A stretch of 64,000 nucleotides of DNA, from assembly GCA_030052745.1 (NCBI GenBank), contig JANBVO010000029.1, positions 372,001-436,000 on the forward strand. The letters run 5' to 3'. This stretch comes from Pleurostoma richardsiae (taxonomy: Eukaryota > Ascomycota > Sordariomycetes > Calosphaeriales > Pleurostomataceae). Position 1 is the first letter of the stretch. Each line of letters begins with the position of its first letter. A program made the position numbers and the translations under genes. Shown one piece after another: positions 23,855-35,431 of this stretch. The notes under the pieces were generated by a model that saw only the letters and a list, made by a program, of their open reading frames with translations, was not told the DNA's origin and ran no database searches.

Positions 23855-26800
23855 GCCCTTTTTGCGTCTCTTCCCTCATTATAGACTTGCATTTTACGCA
23901 GTCTTTTCTCTTCATTTTATTTACTTCTATGATCTTGGTTGCTTGATTCTTTATGACTAGAATATGGGTCTTCCTCTAACCTACAGCCTGTTCTGTAAGG
24001 GTGCAGCCGTGAATATGTCCTGGAGAGGAAGCGTGCAGTGACGGTCAAAATCGACAGTCATTCTTGAATCAGGCGTCTCGATGGAAGAGAGACAATGACA
24101 CATTCGCAATCAAGGTGGTCTGCTTGTTTCATAAACATCTCGCCATCAAGGGGTACTTTGATCGCACAATATGGAACCGAGCAGGCATCCCCTGATAGAT
24201 CTGTGAAAGAGGACAAGATCCAGGATTCCGTAGACAGTAGCCCGAACTTTCACACTTAAGACGTTACACAGGGTTCATATACTCTAATCAGGGAAACTCG
24301 AGAAAAGATCAGGCTGGTCTGCCATCAGTTCGATTTACCTCCTACTCTCTGTAGCATCGAAATATGGCCGCCTCGATGGGGAAGCCGGAAGTGTTCATTG
24401 TTAAAAGCGGCACAATTCAGCCTATCTAGTCCGTCATACGTAGAATAACCATCTACTTACACCCCTCCTCACCCCTATGTAGCCGCCCGTGAAGTCTGGA
24501 TCAAGGTCCCTCCGGCGCTTCTGTATCGTTCATAGAGGTATTCAGACATACCAGAAAGGGTAGAAGACAGGATCTTTGTTGCCTCTGATCTATTCAATAG
24601 TGTTGCCATACCCCGGACCGAGAGACACATTCAGATGTATGCTCAATATACCAGGGATGAACGGGAAATTCCGCTGACTAGTCCAGCTGCCCCCAGCCTC
24701 CTGTAGACGTGACCTTATTAATACTAGGGGGGTAGTGAATCCTACCGGACTCACCGATGCAGGGTTTAGATCAATGCACCCCGCTCAAGCATGCTCAACG
24801 AACACAGTCACTGGGCTATCGGCGACTGCCAGCTCATTCTCTTCTCCTCACATCGTCCTTCAGCTGCGCCGACAGACTCCCTAGACTAACACGTCATCCA
24901 CAGTACTAACGGGGGAATCTCTTACAGCTTCTTCGGGATGCTGGCCGACGTGGCCCTAAGAGGAGATGATATGATGTCTATGATGCAACAGATCCCAGTC
25001 TTGCTATGCCAGTTCGTTGGAAAGGGGGAAGACCCGGCGACAACTAGCCGAAGTCAAGCTGTGTTGCTTCCGGGTGTCTCCCATGTTCCTTAGCTGCTGG
25101 CGGCGTCCGATGTAAGCCAGAGGTGAGTTTCCCACGACGTCGCGATAGATAGCTACGACCTCGTTGAGCTTGGCAGCATAGATGGCCTCCACTGATCTTC
25201 CAGTCCTCAGAAGTCGAGGGCAGTGCAAGCCATGCAAGCCTGCTGCTGTGAAGATGAAAGCGGCACGGACTAGCAGTTGATCTTCCAGCTAGCAGCGGAT
25301 ATCCTTTTAGGACAGGTGACGACTAGCGCGCTCTTGCTAAGTTGGTAACATTCTTTTCGACTAATAACTCGTCCCCAATATCTCCTTGTTAGCTCCCCTT
25401 AGCTGGTCACGGCCCTGATGCCGGCATCGGTCCCTCACGCCACCAGGTTAGCATATCTTGGCGGCATAAGGATGAACTTGATGGGCTGCTCGGGAGGCCG
25501 CCCTTAGCCACTTGGCTACCTTAGCTCACCCGGCCGCCACAATGCAGGTTGGTCACCTTACCCTTCCAGGTAATCTGCCGTCGTCACTGTTCTTCTGACG
25601 ATCATGGGCATCTTCCGTGACGTGACGGCGCAAGTCTAGGTGTACATAGCGTGCCCAAGAAGGTGCACGCAGTGATCTGACCGATAGCGGTCGAGAGACG
25701 TCGAGGATTGACCGCAGCCCCGGATTAGCAAGGCAGAGAAGGACCAATGTGTAGAGGCACGTGGGAAGCAGAACATTCTAGTATCGAGAAAATGGGTGAG
25801 GGAACCCCCTCTATTGCTCACCTAACGTGGCGAGCAAGGTATTCGCAAGGGTGTGTGACCCACAAGATCGTTGGCATCACAGCTGCGCCGACGCCGGACA
25901 CGACAGTCGAGAGGCACCAGGGAAGGATGTCGCCAACAAGGGCCAAAATTGAGGTAAAGGGAGGGTAGCAGGGCAGCTAAGAAGCGTAGAGTTCCCACTG
26001 TTGAGCTACCATTACGAACATCATGATGGGAAAAGGGTAACTCCGGGTCCAGCGCGCAAAAGATGGTGCCGTTCTCTTCCTCGGTTATCTACACTCCTTG
26101 CCACAAGCGCCACGAGTGGTGCTCACTCATCGCTCTTCTGCGCCGACTCAAGACACGTCTTTTTCTATGTCGCATGTGGACCGTCTGTGAATTTCTAGAA
26201 AGCTGTCAAAGGCAAGACTCTGCGAGGCGAGGCGCCATCTGGACCCGAGAAGCCGGGACTGGACCTGCGCCGCTGCGGAGCGATCGGGAGCTCATGAGCA
26301 TATTCTGATTTAGGTTCTCGCATTTAGACCCACGCAAAAGCCATCCGGCGCTCCTTGGACCTCTCTGCCGGATCGCAGAGTCGGGCCTGCAATGCTTATC
26401 AAGGTTATCCGCGCGGATGGGAATGCCTGCGTCTGGGGTTGTTGTCATGATAGGCGCTGTGGAGGGGGAATCGACGTGTGTATCTGGGGCAATCTTGTCG
26501 ATCGCTGGAGGCTGGCATCTACCACGATCGAGCAAGTAAATGTGATCATCAACTCCCTGCACCTGGCATCTGGCGTTGCCGGCTGGTTACAAAACCATTA
26601 TTGTATCCTTCCACCTGAGTAGCTGCCGCTGAGCAGGAACTTCGCCCTTGAGAGAAGAGACTCGTCAAACTCTTCTAGCTCTGGGAGAACCCGCAGCCAA
26701 GACGGCGTGTTCGGCGGCTACGGCGAGCCCTCGACAAAGGCAGTGGTTTTTTCTCTCTCTTTTTTCTCTTTTCCCTTTCTTCCGTGTCTTCTTCACCCCA

Positions 26801-27310
26801 CCTCCCCAGACTAAGGCGCGGGCAGAGACGCGCGGCGGATCCTTGGCGCTGGGAAATTTGACAAGCAGACCCGCGGGTCTGGGAGGGAGGAGAGACGAGA
26901 ATGGATTAGAGTACGGAGTACAGTAGCTTGACTTGATAGCCAGGATAGCTTAGGTGCCAAGGGAGCACATGCATGTCTCTCTCACTGTGGCAGCTTCTCC
27001 GCGCTCCTGGCATGTAAGTGGTAACGTAGCCTCTGCTTCGACCCAATGAGGGTGAGGAATCTGCTCTCGCCCCCAGTTCAGATGGGGTCTACCTGCCTGA
27101 TAACCTGGTAATTCACCTTGTTCACCCACGGAATACCAGGTCATGCGCCGGTGTGCTAGTCCTGCGTACTGTGCTTGTACCGTATCGGACGGTGGAGGTG
27201 AAGTGAGCACGTTGATTACTGGCTGGGGTACGGGGCTAGTACGGAACAGTACACTGGTCTACAGTCAGCGGGCGGGCGGTGGCGTGTTGCCAGGCACGTT
27301 TGGCGCGATT

Positions 27311-27321
27311 TTATCAGATAA
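27311..27321. promoter_or_regulatory. Overlapping iron-GATA sites
   Basis: TTATCAGATAA contains the ATCWGATAA consensus on both strands (27311-27319 on minus, 27313-27321 on plus). It lies about 1.03 kb before the siderophore transporter ATG. Confidence 0.55.
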
Positions 27322-27349
27322 GATGGAAGGAATGGAAGAAGAAAAATTT

Positions 27350-27358
27350 TTATCAGAT
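27350..27358 (-). promoter_or_regulatory. Iron-GATA site
   Basis: TTATCAGAT, an exact ATCTGATAA on the minus strand, 30 bp after the previous double site. Confidence 0.55.
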
Positions 27359-27547
27359 GAAGCTAGTGACGTACTCGAATCCTTCCTCTGCTTCCTCGTC
27401 GTGGGAAAATTCTATCGGATTGGACCACCTGGGGCCGCCTGCTCACCACAACCTCGGTCATGTCTCCCTGTTTGTGTCCTGATCCCAAAGGGCAAAGGGC
27501 ACCCGGGGAGCCCCAGCTTGGACAGCTCGAACACCATGTGGTTCCGT

Positions 27548-27574
27548 TGTGGTTCGTGTGGTTCGTGTGGTTCG
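27548..27574 (+). repeat. 9-nt tandem repeat, three copies
   Basis: TGTGGTTCG is repeated three times without change, inside the long upstream region of the transporter gene. Confidence 0.85.
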
Positions 27575-27964
27575 TGTTGTCCATCGCCGTCTCCACGCAG
27601 GACGCCCGCCTCGCCCGCCTCTCCTCTCATTCTCCTCACCTCTGCATAAACCCACTTTACCAAGTCCACAATTTCATATACACACACGTCCGATCTCCAT
27701 GTACGCACACATCCAGACATCCACGCTGTACACTAGTGCGCGCACATCAGACCCGCCCAGGATGGACCGGGGCGGTGGTGATGTGCAAAATGCATGAAGC
27801 CATCGACATGCGTCCCCCGCCGCACATCCTTACGTCGCCGGCTACGTCGTGATGTGCGTCCACGGCACCCGGAAGCGGCACCGGCGAGTCAGTGGCTTGA
27901 CTGGCTTCGCGCCAGAAGAAATCCAGGATGCGCCAAGGTGGGGGATGCCGGCCTTTCTTACGGC

Positions 27965-27973
27965 TTATCAGAT
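27965..27973 (-). promoter_or_regulatory. Iron-GATA site close to siderophore transporter
   Basis: TTATCAGAT (ATCTGATAA on the minus strand), about 380 bp before the transporter ATG, a typical distance for SreA-type repressor sites in siderophore genes. Confidence 0.6.
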
Positions 27974-28180
27974 GAAGCCTTTCCAATCGTGGTCTAGCCA
28001 TGAGAGTGACGGAGATGAGCTACTGGTCAGGGCCTGATCCAGGCGATCCAGAAGCAAGTCCAGAGCGCTGGTGCCAAGCCGGTCTGCACACTCTCTTGCG
28101 CCCAGAAGCTTGTCTGACAGGTCCGTAGCAGGTCCCACACGAGCTCCAGCCGTGGGCGAACCCGAGTTTTTTGCTGCAGC

Positions 28181-28200
28181 GGCACCACGGCACCACGGCA
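28181..28200 (+). repeat. 8-nt tandem repeat, 2.5 copies
   Basis: GGCACCAC twice plus a partial third copy, in the presumed core promoter or leader of the transporter gene. Confidence 0.7.
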
Positions 28201-28348
28201 TCTCCGAACCAGCCTGCAGTTATAAAGCCTCGCCCTGCAGATGCAACCCCTCACTCTCATCCCAGTCGCTCAATCCCGAGGACACGCACCATATCTGCTC
28301 CTCTTTGTGTAGCTGTCTGAAGACCACACACCTTCTGTTCGCGCAAAG

Positions 28349-30255
28349 ATGGGTGGCGTTATCGACATGATCCGCGGTCGCAAAGACTCGCTCATTGCCG
28401 CCGCGGTCGTCTCGCCTGGTGGTGAGAACCCAGAGAACAACAACAAGGAGAAGGACGGCGCCATCACTACCGATAATGGCTCCGACACCTTGTCCCTGGA
28501 CGAGAGAAATGAGAAGGAGATCATCGAGCATCCCGACCAGGTCACCGCGGATGCCCAGCTCGGTGTCAAGAAGGCCGAGGCCGCAGCTCTGGTCTGGCCC
28601 AAATGGGCTGTCTACTGCACATACGGCTGGTAAGCTCACCCCGCAGCACAAACACGCAGAGACCACATCTGCTCGGTGAGATATTCAGCTGCTAACCTGA
28701 CCTCAGGATCTGGGTCTGCTACTTCATGCTCGCCCTAGGGCAATCTATCGGCAGCAACGTCAACTACTACGCCTACGCTGACTTCTCGGCGGCCCCCCAG
28801 ATCTCGACTGCCTACATCCTTGCCACCATCATCGGCGGTGTCCTGAAGTTGCCCATTGCTAAGACCCTCAACCTGTGGGGCCGTGCTGAGGGCTTCCTCG
28901 TCTTCGTCGCTATCTTCATCATCGGCACCATTGTCATCGCCTCCTCTACAGGCCCGAGCGGCTTTGCTGCTGGTTACACCCTGTATTGGATCGGCTACAG
29001 CGCCGTCTACTTCATCATGGACGTGTTCATCGCCGATACGTCCGGTCTGCGCAACCGAGCCTTCGCCTTCGCCTTCGCTAGCACCCCCTTCATCTGCACC
29101 GCCTTCACCGGTCCGCTGGCGGCGCAGTCTTTCCTCGACCATTCCAACTGGCGGTGGGCCTACGGCACCTTCTCCATTGTCATGGCCTGCGTCTTTGTTC
29201 CGCTTGCAATCGTCTTCAAATTCTTCCAGATGAAGGCCGAGAAGATGGGTCTGTTCGTGAGGACCCGTAGTGGCCGCACGTGGATCCAGTCCACCTGGCA
29301 TTACTTCCACGAGTTCGACATGATTGGTGCCTTCCTGCTGATGGCCGCCTTCATTCTCTTCCTCTTGCCCTTCAGCTTGCAGAACTACGGACGCGCTACC
29401 TACGGCTCGGCGGCCTTCATTGCTGAGGTCGTCATTGGCGTGCTGCTCTTCCCGGCCTTCGCCGCCTACGAGAAGTGGGTGGCCCGCACCCATTTCATCA
29501 GGTGGGAGCTCTTCAAGAAGCGCACCGTCCTCGGTGCCTGCGTCCTGGCTGCTGTCCTGTACTTCAGCTTCTACGCCTGGGATCAGTACTTCTACTACTT
29601 CGTCCAGGTCGTCTACGACCTCACGGTCTCCGACACGGGTTACATGACCCAGATCTACAATGTCGGCTCCTGCTTCTGGGGCGTCGTCTTCGGCCTCTGG
29701 GTCCGTTGGACCAAGCACTTCAAGTACACTTGCCTGTTCTTTGGTCTTCCGCTCATGATGCTCGGTGCTGGCCTGATGATTCACTTCCGTGGCGGTGAGG
29801 GCAGCATTGGCTACATCATCATGTGCGAGATCTTCATCGCCTTTGCCGGAGGCACTCTCGTCATCGGCGAGGACATGGCCGTCATGGCGGCCGCCGACCG
29901 TGACGGCGTCCCCATGATGCTCGCACTGCTCGGCCTGTGCGCGAATCTGGGCGGCGCCATCGGCTACGCCGTGGCCGCGGCGATCTACACCAACACGTTC
30001 CCCGATGCCCTGCTGCGCCAGCTGCCTGACGACCTCAAGGGCAACTACACCACCATCTACCTGGGCGGGTCTACCACGCAGCTGACGTACCCCGTGGGCA
30101 GCGCCGCGAGGGACGCAATCAACTACGCGTGGGGCTACAGCCAGAAGTACAACTGCATCTCCGCCACGGCCATTCTGGTCCTTGGCATCCCTGCCATCGC
30201 CGCGTGGAAGAACTACAACGTCGACAAGAAGCAGAACAAAGGTCTGGTCCTGTAG
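28349..30255 (+). CDS. Siderophore-iron transporter, MFS (SIT/MirB-like)
   Basis: Two exons (28349-28629, 28707-30255) give 609 residues, the normal size of fungal SIT transporters with 14 predicted membrane helices. After a soluble N-terminus of about 80 residues the first helices start at [18 protein letters not shown]. Family features include the [22 protein letters not shown] region, [10 protein letters not shown], the extracellular loop between the last helices ([14 protein letters not shown]) and the end [16 protein letters not shown]. These proteins import Fe(III)-siderophore complexes across the plasma membrane with protons. The promoter contains exact iron-GATA consensus sites, fitting repression under iron sufficiency. 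Codon use is strongly C-ending, as in well-expressed fungal genes. The particular siderophore cannot be told. Confidence 0.9.
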
Positions 30256-31271
30256 AGCGTTGGCTAGTGGATTCCCTACTGGGTAGGCGACTCTGCACAG
30301 GGCTGTCGGATTGAGACTGGATATATCTCGTCGAATGTGCCTTATAGAAGATCTTATGGCCTTCTAGCAGTATTTCTAATTGAAAGAATTTAATGTTAAT
30401 ATTGTTCAAGGATCATTGCTCCTTGTGCTTCCTAAGAGGTCGTGTCGTGGTGGTTCAGAGCGTTCAGTGCCAATTACAAATTGTCCCTGAAGTGAGGTGC
30501 TGCAATCAGTAGGTATGTCGTCCCTGTAGTCAGAGGATTATGCCCGTCAGACTCCAGGAGCTCGAGTTGTCCCGTCTCTCTTAACTAGACTTTGCACTGG
30601 CATATGAGTTGGCCAAAAGCCTGAATGAGTTGGGCCACGAGGGGCAGGCCTATATATAGCTTTGCTACTAATCGACGAATCTACCCTAATGAGTGCCTCC
30701 GGCAACCCGAGCAGGAGACTCGGTTGAACCTTCTGACCACGGCAAAGAAAGATATTCCACGGCGAAACAGACAGCCTTTGAGGAGGGAGGCCTCTCCACG
30801 GAGTATGGTATCCCCGGCACGGGCTCCTTCATTCGCCGCGGCGTTGCCGTTCTGCCGGAGCCAGTTTGCCGCGGGCGATCGGTCGCTTATCGCTCTTCCC
30901 GGTCCGGGATGGGGCGTCCGGGAGAAGGCCACGGCGGCCCGGCCCACAAGGGCTACGGTAGCGCCTGTTTCCAGGTTCGGCGCTTCGGCTATCGACGGCA
31001 AGGGAACATGCGACGAGGAGTGCAGAAGGTGTGATGATAGGGGTAGATGGGATGTTTTTGAAATGCTGGGCATTCTGCGAAGTAAGTGCTGGGACCGTGA
31101 GAGGAGACTCGGACAGGTTGGCTTGCGATGTTGGTGCAACACGGGCAAAGAGAACATATCGAATTGATGAATTCTCTATAATTACTTTACTCGGTCCCCA
31201 AAGACAAATATGATATTGTGAAATCTAAGAGGCCTGCTTGCTCAGTATGACAATACCTAAAATCCTCTGCA
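30256..31271. other. Convergent intergenic region
   Basis: Lies between the ends of two transporter genes. Overlapping frames of 158 (minus) and 180 codons (plus, 30625-31167) are present, but neither shows family signal. A TATATATA box stands at about 30652. I leave it unannotated. Confidence 0.4.
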
Positions 31272-33286
31272 TTATACAGCCTCCTCCACTTCACGCATCT
31301 CGACACCGCCCCTTTTCCGCCGCTCCTCCTCCTCCTTCCTCATCTTCAGCGCGACGCAGAACTCCGAACCCGCCCGTATCGCCTCGCCCTTCCATAGAAA
31401 TACGAACGGGATGGCGCACATGATGCAGCTCAGCCCGCCGAGCAGGCTGCACGCCCCCGCGATGCCCAGCCTGTCGAACATTGGCGACGAGGCGAAGGGC
31501 AGGGCCGCGGCGAGCAGCGAGCGGCAGCAGGAGGCGGCGGCGTTGGCGGACGCGGCGTACACCTCGTATGCGTCGGTGAGGTAGTTCAACTATTAGCTTG
31601 TCAGCCCACGAGAGTGACCCTCAAATATTGTCGGTACTTCGGGTGATATTGAAGACCTACAAGTGCAATGAAGATCAGCATGAAACCCATCCCGAAAGGC
31701 ACCCCAGCCAGCATCGGCACCGCGACGTGCACGCCCTCCCTCGCCGTCCACCCGATCCAGAACAGCGACAGCGCGAACAGCGGCCCGCCCAGGCACGCGA
31801 GCGGGACCCTGCGGCACTCCTCCTGCCGCGCCCAGCTCGCTCCCCGCCCCCTCGCCCGCTCGAGGTAGCCGTCGTACGCCCAGAACACAGGCAGGGAGAG
31901 CGTGGCCCCGGCGCCGATGACGAGGAAGGCCAGGCCGCACTGGCCCGGGGACAGCCCGTAGACGCCCTCGTAGACGAGCGGGAAGGCCTGGAAGGTCATG
32001 TAGAAGATGGCGTAGACGAGCGCCAGGTACGCGCAGCTGGCGGCCACGATCAGCTCGGTCAGGACCATGCGGATCGGCCGGGCCAGCACGCGCGTTATGA
32101 GCTGCGCGGCGGCGGGCTTGTCGAGCTCGTGGCGGGCGGCGGCGCGGCTCTCCGGGTCGGCCTTGCGCAGGCGCTGCGCCCGGCGGGAGAGGAGGATCGG
32201 GGCGTAGGTCTCGGGGATGAAGGCCATGAGGACCATGGTGGCCGCGGCGTAGATGAGCCCGACGCGGAAGGACCACCGCCAGTTGATCGGGGAGCAGTAG
32301 CCTGAGATGATGGGGGCCAGGAGCGGGCCCCAGACGGTGCCCTAGGGGAAAATCAGCTGTCGTCAGGAGAAAGGAGAGAGGTATCGAGGGACCATACCGC
32401 TATGAAGAGTGCCATTGCTCTCCCTCGGGTCCGGTGGTCGGCGTAGATGTCGGCAAAAATGCCGGTGACTATCGAGACGGCGGAGCTCGCGAATATGCCA
32501 ACGAAGAGTCGGAATATCAGGAGGGCGGGCCAACTGGGCGCGACGCTGCAGGCCATGGTGAAGATGGTGAACAAGATGAAGGTTCCCATGTTGAGAACTC
32601 TCCGCCCGTACTGTTCACTCAGGGGTGCCCATATTATGGGGCCTTGGATAGTTAGTTCATGACCCTAATGAATTGTTCACTAGATGTTATACTGATTCCT
32701 TACCGACAATGTAACCTGGATATTGTCAGCGGGAGGGCTCCTGCATGTTGGCGTGTAGGAGCTTACCAACCTAGAAGGAAGATGGATATGGGCAGGACCC
32801 TCTGTGCGTGCGACAAGGGTCCCCATTCTTGAGATATGTAGGGGACGGCATTACTCGGTAGGGAGCTCGCTATTGTGCTATTCAGAACGACTAGCATGGA
32901 TGTGACGAGAATGAAGTTCTTTTTTGCCTATTTTTGTCGTTAGACAATGTCGGACTTCGTCCTTGGAGATGCCGGCTCTCACGCTTGACCAGTTGTAGGG
33001 GTCTTCGGGGTCTTTCTCCTCCCAGGCTACGATAACCCTATCATCAAAACTTGATGAGCGCGAGCTCTGCTGGACGTCGACTCTGGTTGATTTGTCTGTC
33101 CCCTCTTGCCCGTGTCCAGGGCTCGCATCAGGGGCACCCAGTGCACTGATAATACGCTGTAGTCCGCCTGCAGTGTCTACCCTTACTGTTACTCAGAGCT
33201 CCAGCTCAGTTCATATCCAGCGATGGACACTCACGGCTGTCATGTCGTCGAAGTTCGATCGAGGATCTCATTTGCGTTTCCGTCAT
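31272..33286 (-). CDS. MFS exporter, DHA1 (drug/polyamine-H+ antiporter) type
   Basis: Seven exons (33286-33235, 33167-32983, 32927-32771, 32715-32704, 32642-32398, 32341-31661, 31589-31272) give 549 residues with all junctions in frame. The exon of only 12 nt codes the join in FLLG-YIV-GPIIWAPLSEQ. Motif A is APLSEQYGRR. The signature of the fungal polyamine/multidrug DHA1 group is visible in DPYNWS before helix 1, SSLPSNAVPYISQEWG, NWRWSFRVGLIYAA and PETYAPILL, and at the end LLNYLTDAYEVYAASANAAASCCRS. Twelve helices are expected. Members export small toxic compounds or polyamines. The start is uncertain: an ATG at 33243 also works with other splicing. The last five exons are well supported. 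Confidence 0.85.
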
Positions 33287-34124
33287 GGCTTCGTCGTCTA
33301 GGGAGGTGGGAGACCGTAGCTACTGAACCAAAAAGATACTTCGACATGAAATGGAGGTAACTTTCATCACTGGGAGTAGGTACGTAGGAGAGCGGCAGTC
33401 TATATGAGTGGTGCTGGCTCTCGCGCAGCAGCCGCAAGAGCTAGGAGAGATCGAGACGATATAAGAGGGCCCCGGTGAAGGTAACCCATCTTGATAAGGC
33501 CTACGAAGAGCAGATCCCCTGAGAACAAGGAATTCAACCGGCACCTGTGAATGGGGCCCTCTTACCTTAGCTCTGCCGCCAATGAGTACATACAGGCGCC
33601 TCTGCAGGCCCATGTGAGCAAGGTCATCTTTTGGGCTCCCCTAGCCAAGGGGAGGAAGACCTAAGCAGGCCATGGCAATTTCACCGACTAAACCCACCAC
33701 TAATGCCGTCGCAATTGCTCCGGCGGCAGTGATGCAGGGAGGCCGACTCATAGAGAAAGCCGTTGTACCGTCACCAGCCGCAGCGGGTCCTGTTCGGGGA
33801 GAGATCCAGATAGGTAGCAAGTGTTGTCCGTGGAGTGGAGCCAGCAAAAGTTCTCAACGGCTCCACCAGCCGGCCGGCCGTCTCCGCGCAGGGCCGGAAG
33901 GCCCTGATAAGCACACGTCGTCACAAATTTGATGCTGCACGGCCATCAATGTGCGGCTAGGCGCGGATGGCAGCGGCCATAGCAGACTCTTGCTGTCCGG
34001 TCCATACGTAGGTAGGTAGCAGTGCGCATAGTCGCAGAGGAGGATTGCCCACGGGAAACCGACCGCTGGGAAAAGATTGCCGGGGAAAGGCCGTCGAAGG
34101 GGAGGTGAAACGGGTGCGATGGTA
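33287..34124. other. Intergenic
   Basis: Promoter side of the DHA1 gene and end of the prefoldin gene. No further gene recognised. Confidence 0.4.
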
Positions 34125-34711
34125 TTAAGTCTCGAGATTGATGCTCCTGCCAAACCTTGCATACAGCTCGACCTTCAGCTGTGTCATCTCCTCCCGTATC
34201 GAGCCAAGTTTGTTCTCCAGCTCTTCTATGCTCTCCTCGATCACCGATGTCGAGAGTCCCAGCATCTCCTGAGCCTGGGCGGCCATAACATGGAAGAAGG
34301 CGTCGCCGATCTTGTATCTGTGAAGAAGGGGAGTCAGCACCACAGTATGCAAGGTAATAAGAGAGCCTGGGAGGTGCTAACGGTACTGTCTCGTCTTCAT
34401 CTGCAAGCTCGAGCTCGGTTGTGACATCATCCAGTTCTTCTTTCTCTTTCTGCCCAGACCGTAAGCGAAATGTAACCCTTCCGTAAAGGCGTTGCTGGGA
34501 CACCGTACATTCTTAGACTTCAGCTCCTCCTCGATGTTCAGCTCGCGCTGGTGTAGGCGGCTGAACTTGTTGATCTTGTCCTGGTCCTCGCGCCGGACCT
34601 CAACCTCGTCTCCGACGGTGTCTTCGTCCTCCTTCGAGAGCTATTGCAAGCGAATTAGTGGGAGTAGACAATGCAGTCATCATCAGTGGAGCTTACCATA
34701 CGCCGCTGCAT
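34125..34711 (-). CDS. GIM3: Prefoldin subunit 4
   Basis: Four exons in transcript order: ATG-CAG-CGG-CGT-ATG (34711-34697), the LSKEDEDTV...LKSKN exon, the KEKEELDDV...ETVP exon, and the last exon starting PYKIGDAFFHV and ending SINLET-stop. The total is about 135 residues, matching the usual 130-residue size. The signature of the beta-type prefoldin subunit 4 is clear: N-terminal coiled coil (KINKFSRLHQREL), YKIGDAFF hairpin, and C-terminal helix with REEMTQLKVELYARFGRSIN. Prefoldin is the cytosolic hexamer that passes nascent actin and tubulin to the TRiC chaperonin. No single continuous frame covers the gene. It is head to head with the CENP-W-like gene, 280 bp away. Confidence 0.92.
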
Positions 34712-34991
34712 CTTGGGCAGCGCGTGATGTCACAGGAGTGTTGGGTTTGGGGGGACAGAGTGTCAAAGGCAAGGAAGGCATGAAATATCTCCATTGGGCT
34801 CAATCCACGCGCTGCTACTTTGCTTGGTACCTGAGGGGCTGTTCACCCCGCAATCTATCCCCGGCTGCTGATTGGTCAGTCACCGAGGACCCTTGCAGCC
34901 TCCAGAAAGTCAATAAATGGCAAGCTCGGTAAGCCGCCCGTTTACCTTGACACACAAGTCCTTTATCGCTGGTGCCGCCGAAGAAGACAGG
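34712..34991. promoter_or_regulatory. Bidirectional promoter of prefoldin 4 and CENP-W-like genes
   Basis: 280 bp separate the two ATGs. It contains a CCAAT box in reverse (ATTGG at about 34870), an ACGCG element near 34808 and a CRE-like TGATGTCA near 34722. A shared promoter is inferred from spacing. Confidence 0.5.
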
Positions 34992-35431
34992 ATGGCGCCA
35001 GGCCAGAAACTCTACCCTCGGGCGACGGTGAAGAAGATCGTCAAAGCTCACTCCAATTGCAATGTCAGCAAGAATGTGGACGTGATGGTGAGCATGTCTC
35101 TTTTCGATTTATTGACGCGCTTCTAGAGGTGAGACGCGCTGACACACAGGGTACGACAGATCTTCCTCGACTACGTCCTGTTCATGCAAACGTACGCAAA
35201 ACTCACTACGGCGCCCGATTCCTTTGTTATAAAAGCTGATCTGAGGTAGACTGGTGAAAGAGGCGGCAATCGAGTCCAAGAAGCACGGCGAACGAGGCAT
35301 CACTGCCCGGAGTGTGAAAAGAGTCACGCATGTACGAATCCCACTTCTTCTGGAACAGCGAGAACGCGGACAGGAGAAGCTGACAAGTACCTCGCGGAAA
35401 ACAGGACTCTCTCGCGAAATTCAAAGGTTGA
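34992..35431 (+). CDS. CENP-W/Wip1-like histone-fold kinetochore protein
   Basis: Four small exons (34992-35087, 35160-35191, 35250-35331, 35405-35431) join to a 78-residue protein with no stop. It starts MAPGQKLYPRATVKKIVKAH, continues NVSKNVDVMIFLDYVLFMQ-TLVKEAA and ends ARSVKRVTHDSLAKFKG-stop. Size, the LYPRATVKKIVKAH first helix, the central helix and the short KFKG end fit the CENP-W/Wip1 histone-fold subunit, which pairs with CENP-T at the inner kinetochore. An in-frame ATG at 34917 would add 25 residues, but family size favours 34992. The last exon codes only eight residues and was chosen because it completes the family ending. Confusion with other histone-fold proteins (MHF, NF-Y) is possible. 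Confidence 0.8.

Larger units (their letters stand above)
23823..28348. other. 4.5-kb gene-poor region ending in the siderophore-transporter promoter
   Basis: No gene could be supported. A 77-codon minus-strand frame (25004-25237) and an 81-codon plus-strand frame (26063-26308) have no motif. There is a pyrimidine tract at about 26745-26800 and short tandem repeats near 27550 and 28180. Iron-GATA consensus sites occur at 27311-27321, 27350-27358 and 27965-27973. No transposon ends were identified by eye. Confidence 0.45.

Noticed and set aside
28735-29784. A 349-codon open frame antisense to the siderophore transporter
   Set aside because: It is a mirror of the strong codon bias (C-ending codons) of the real gene; no family motif and an acidic, repetitive composition.
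30625-31167. 180-codon plus-strand and 158-codon minus-strand overlapping frames
   Set aside because: No family motif, no signal peptide or splice pattern, and they mask each other; a TATA box alone is not enough.
31598-32305. A 235-codon open frame antisense to the DHA1 transporter
   Set aside because: Same codon-bias shadow; the minus-strand gene has clear transporter motifs and splicing.
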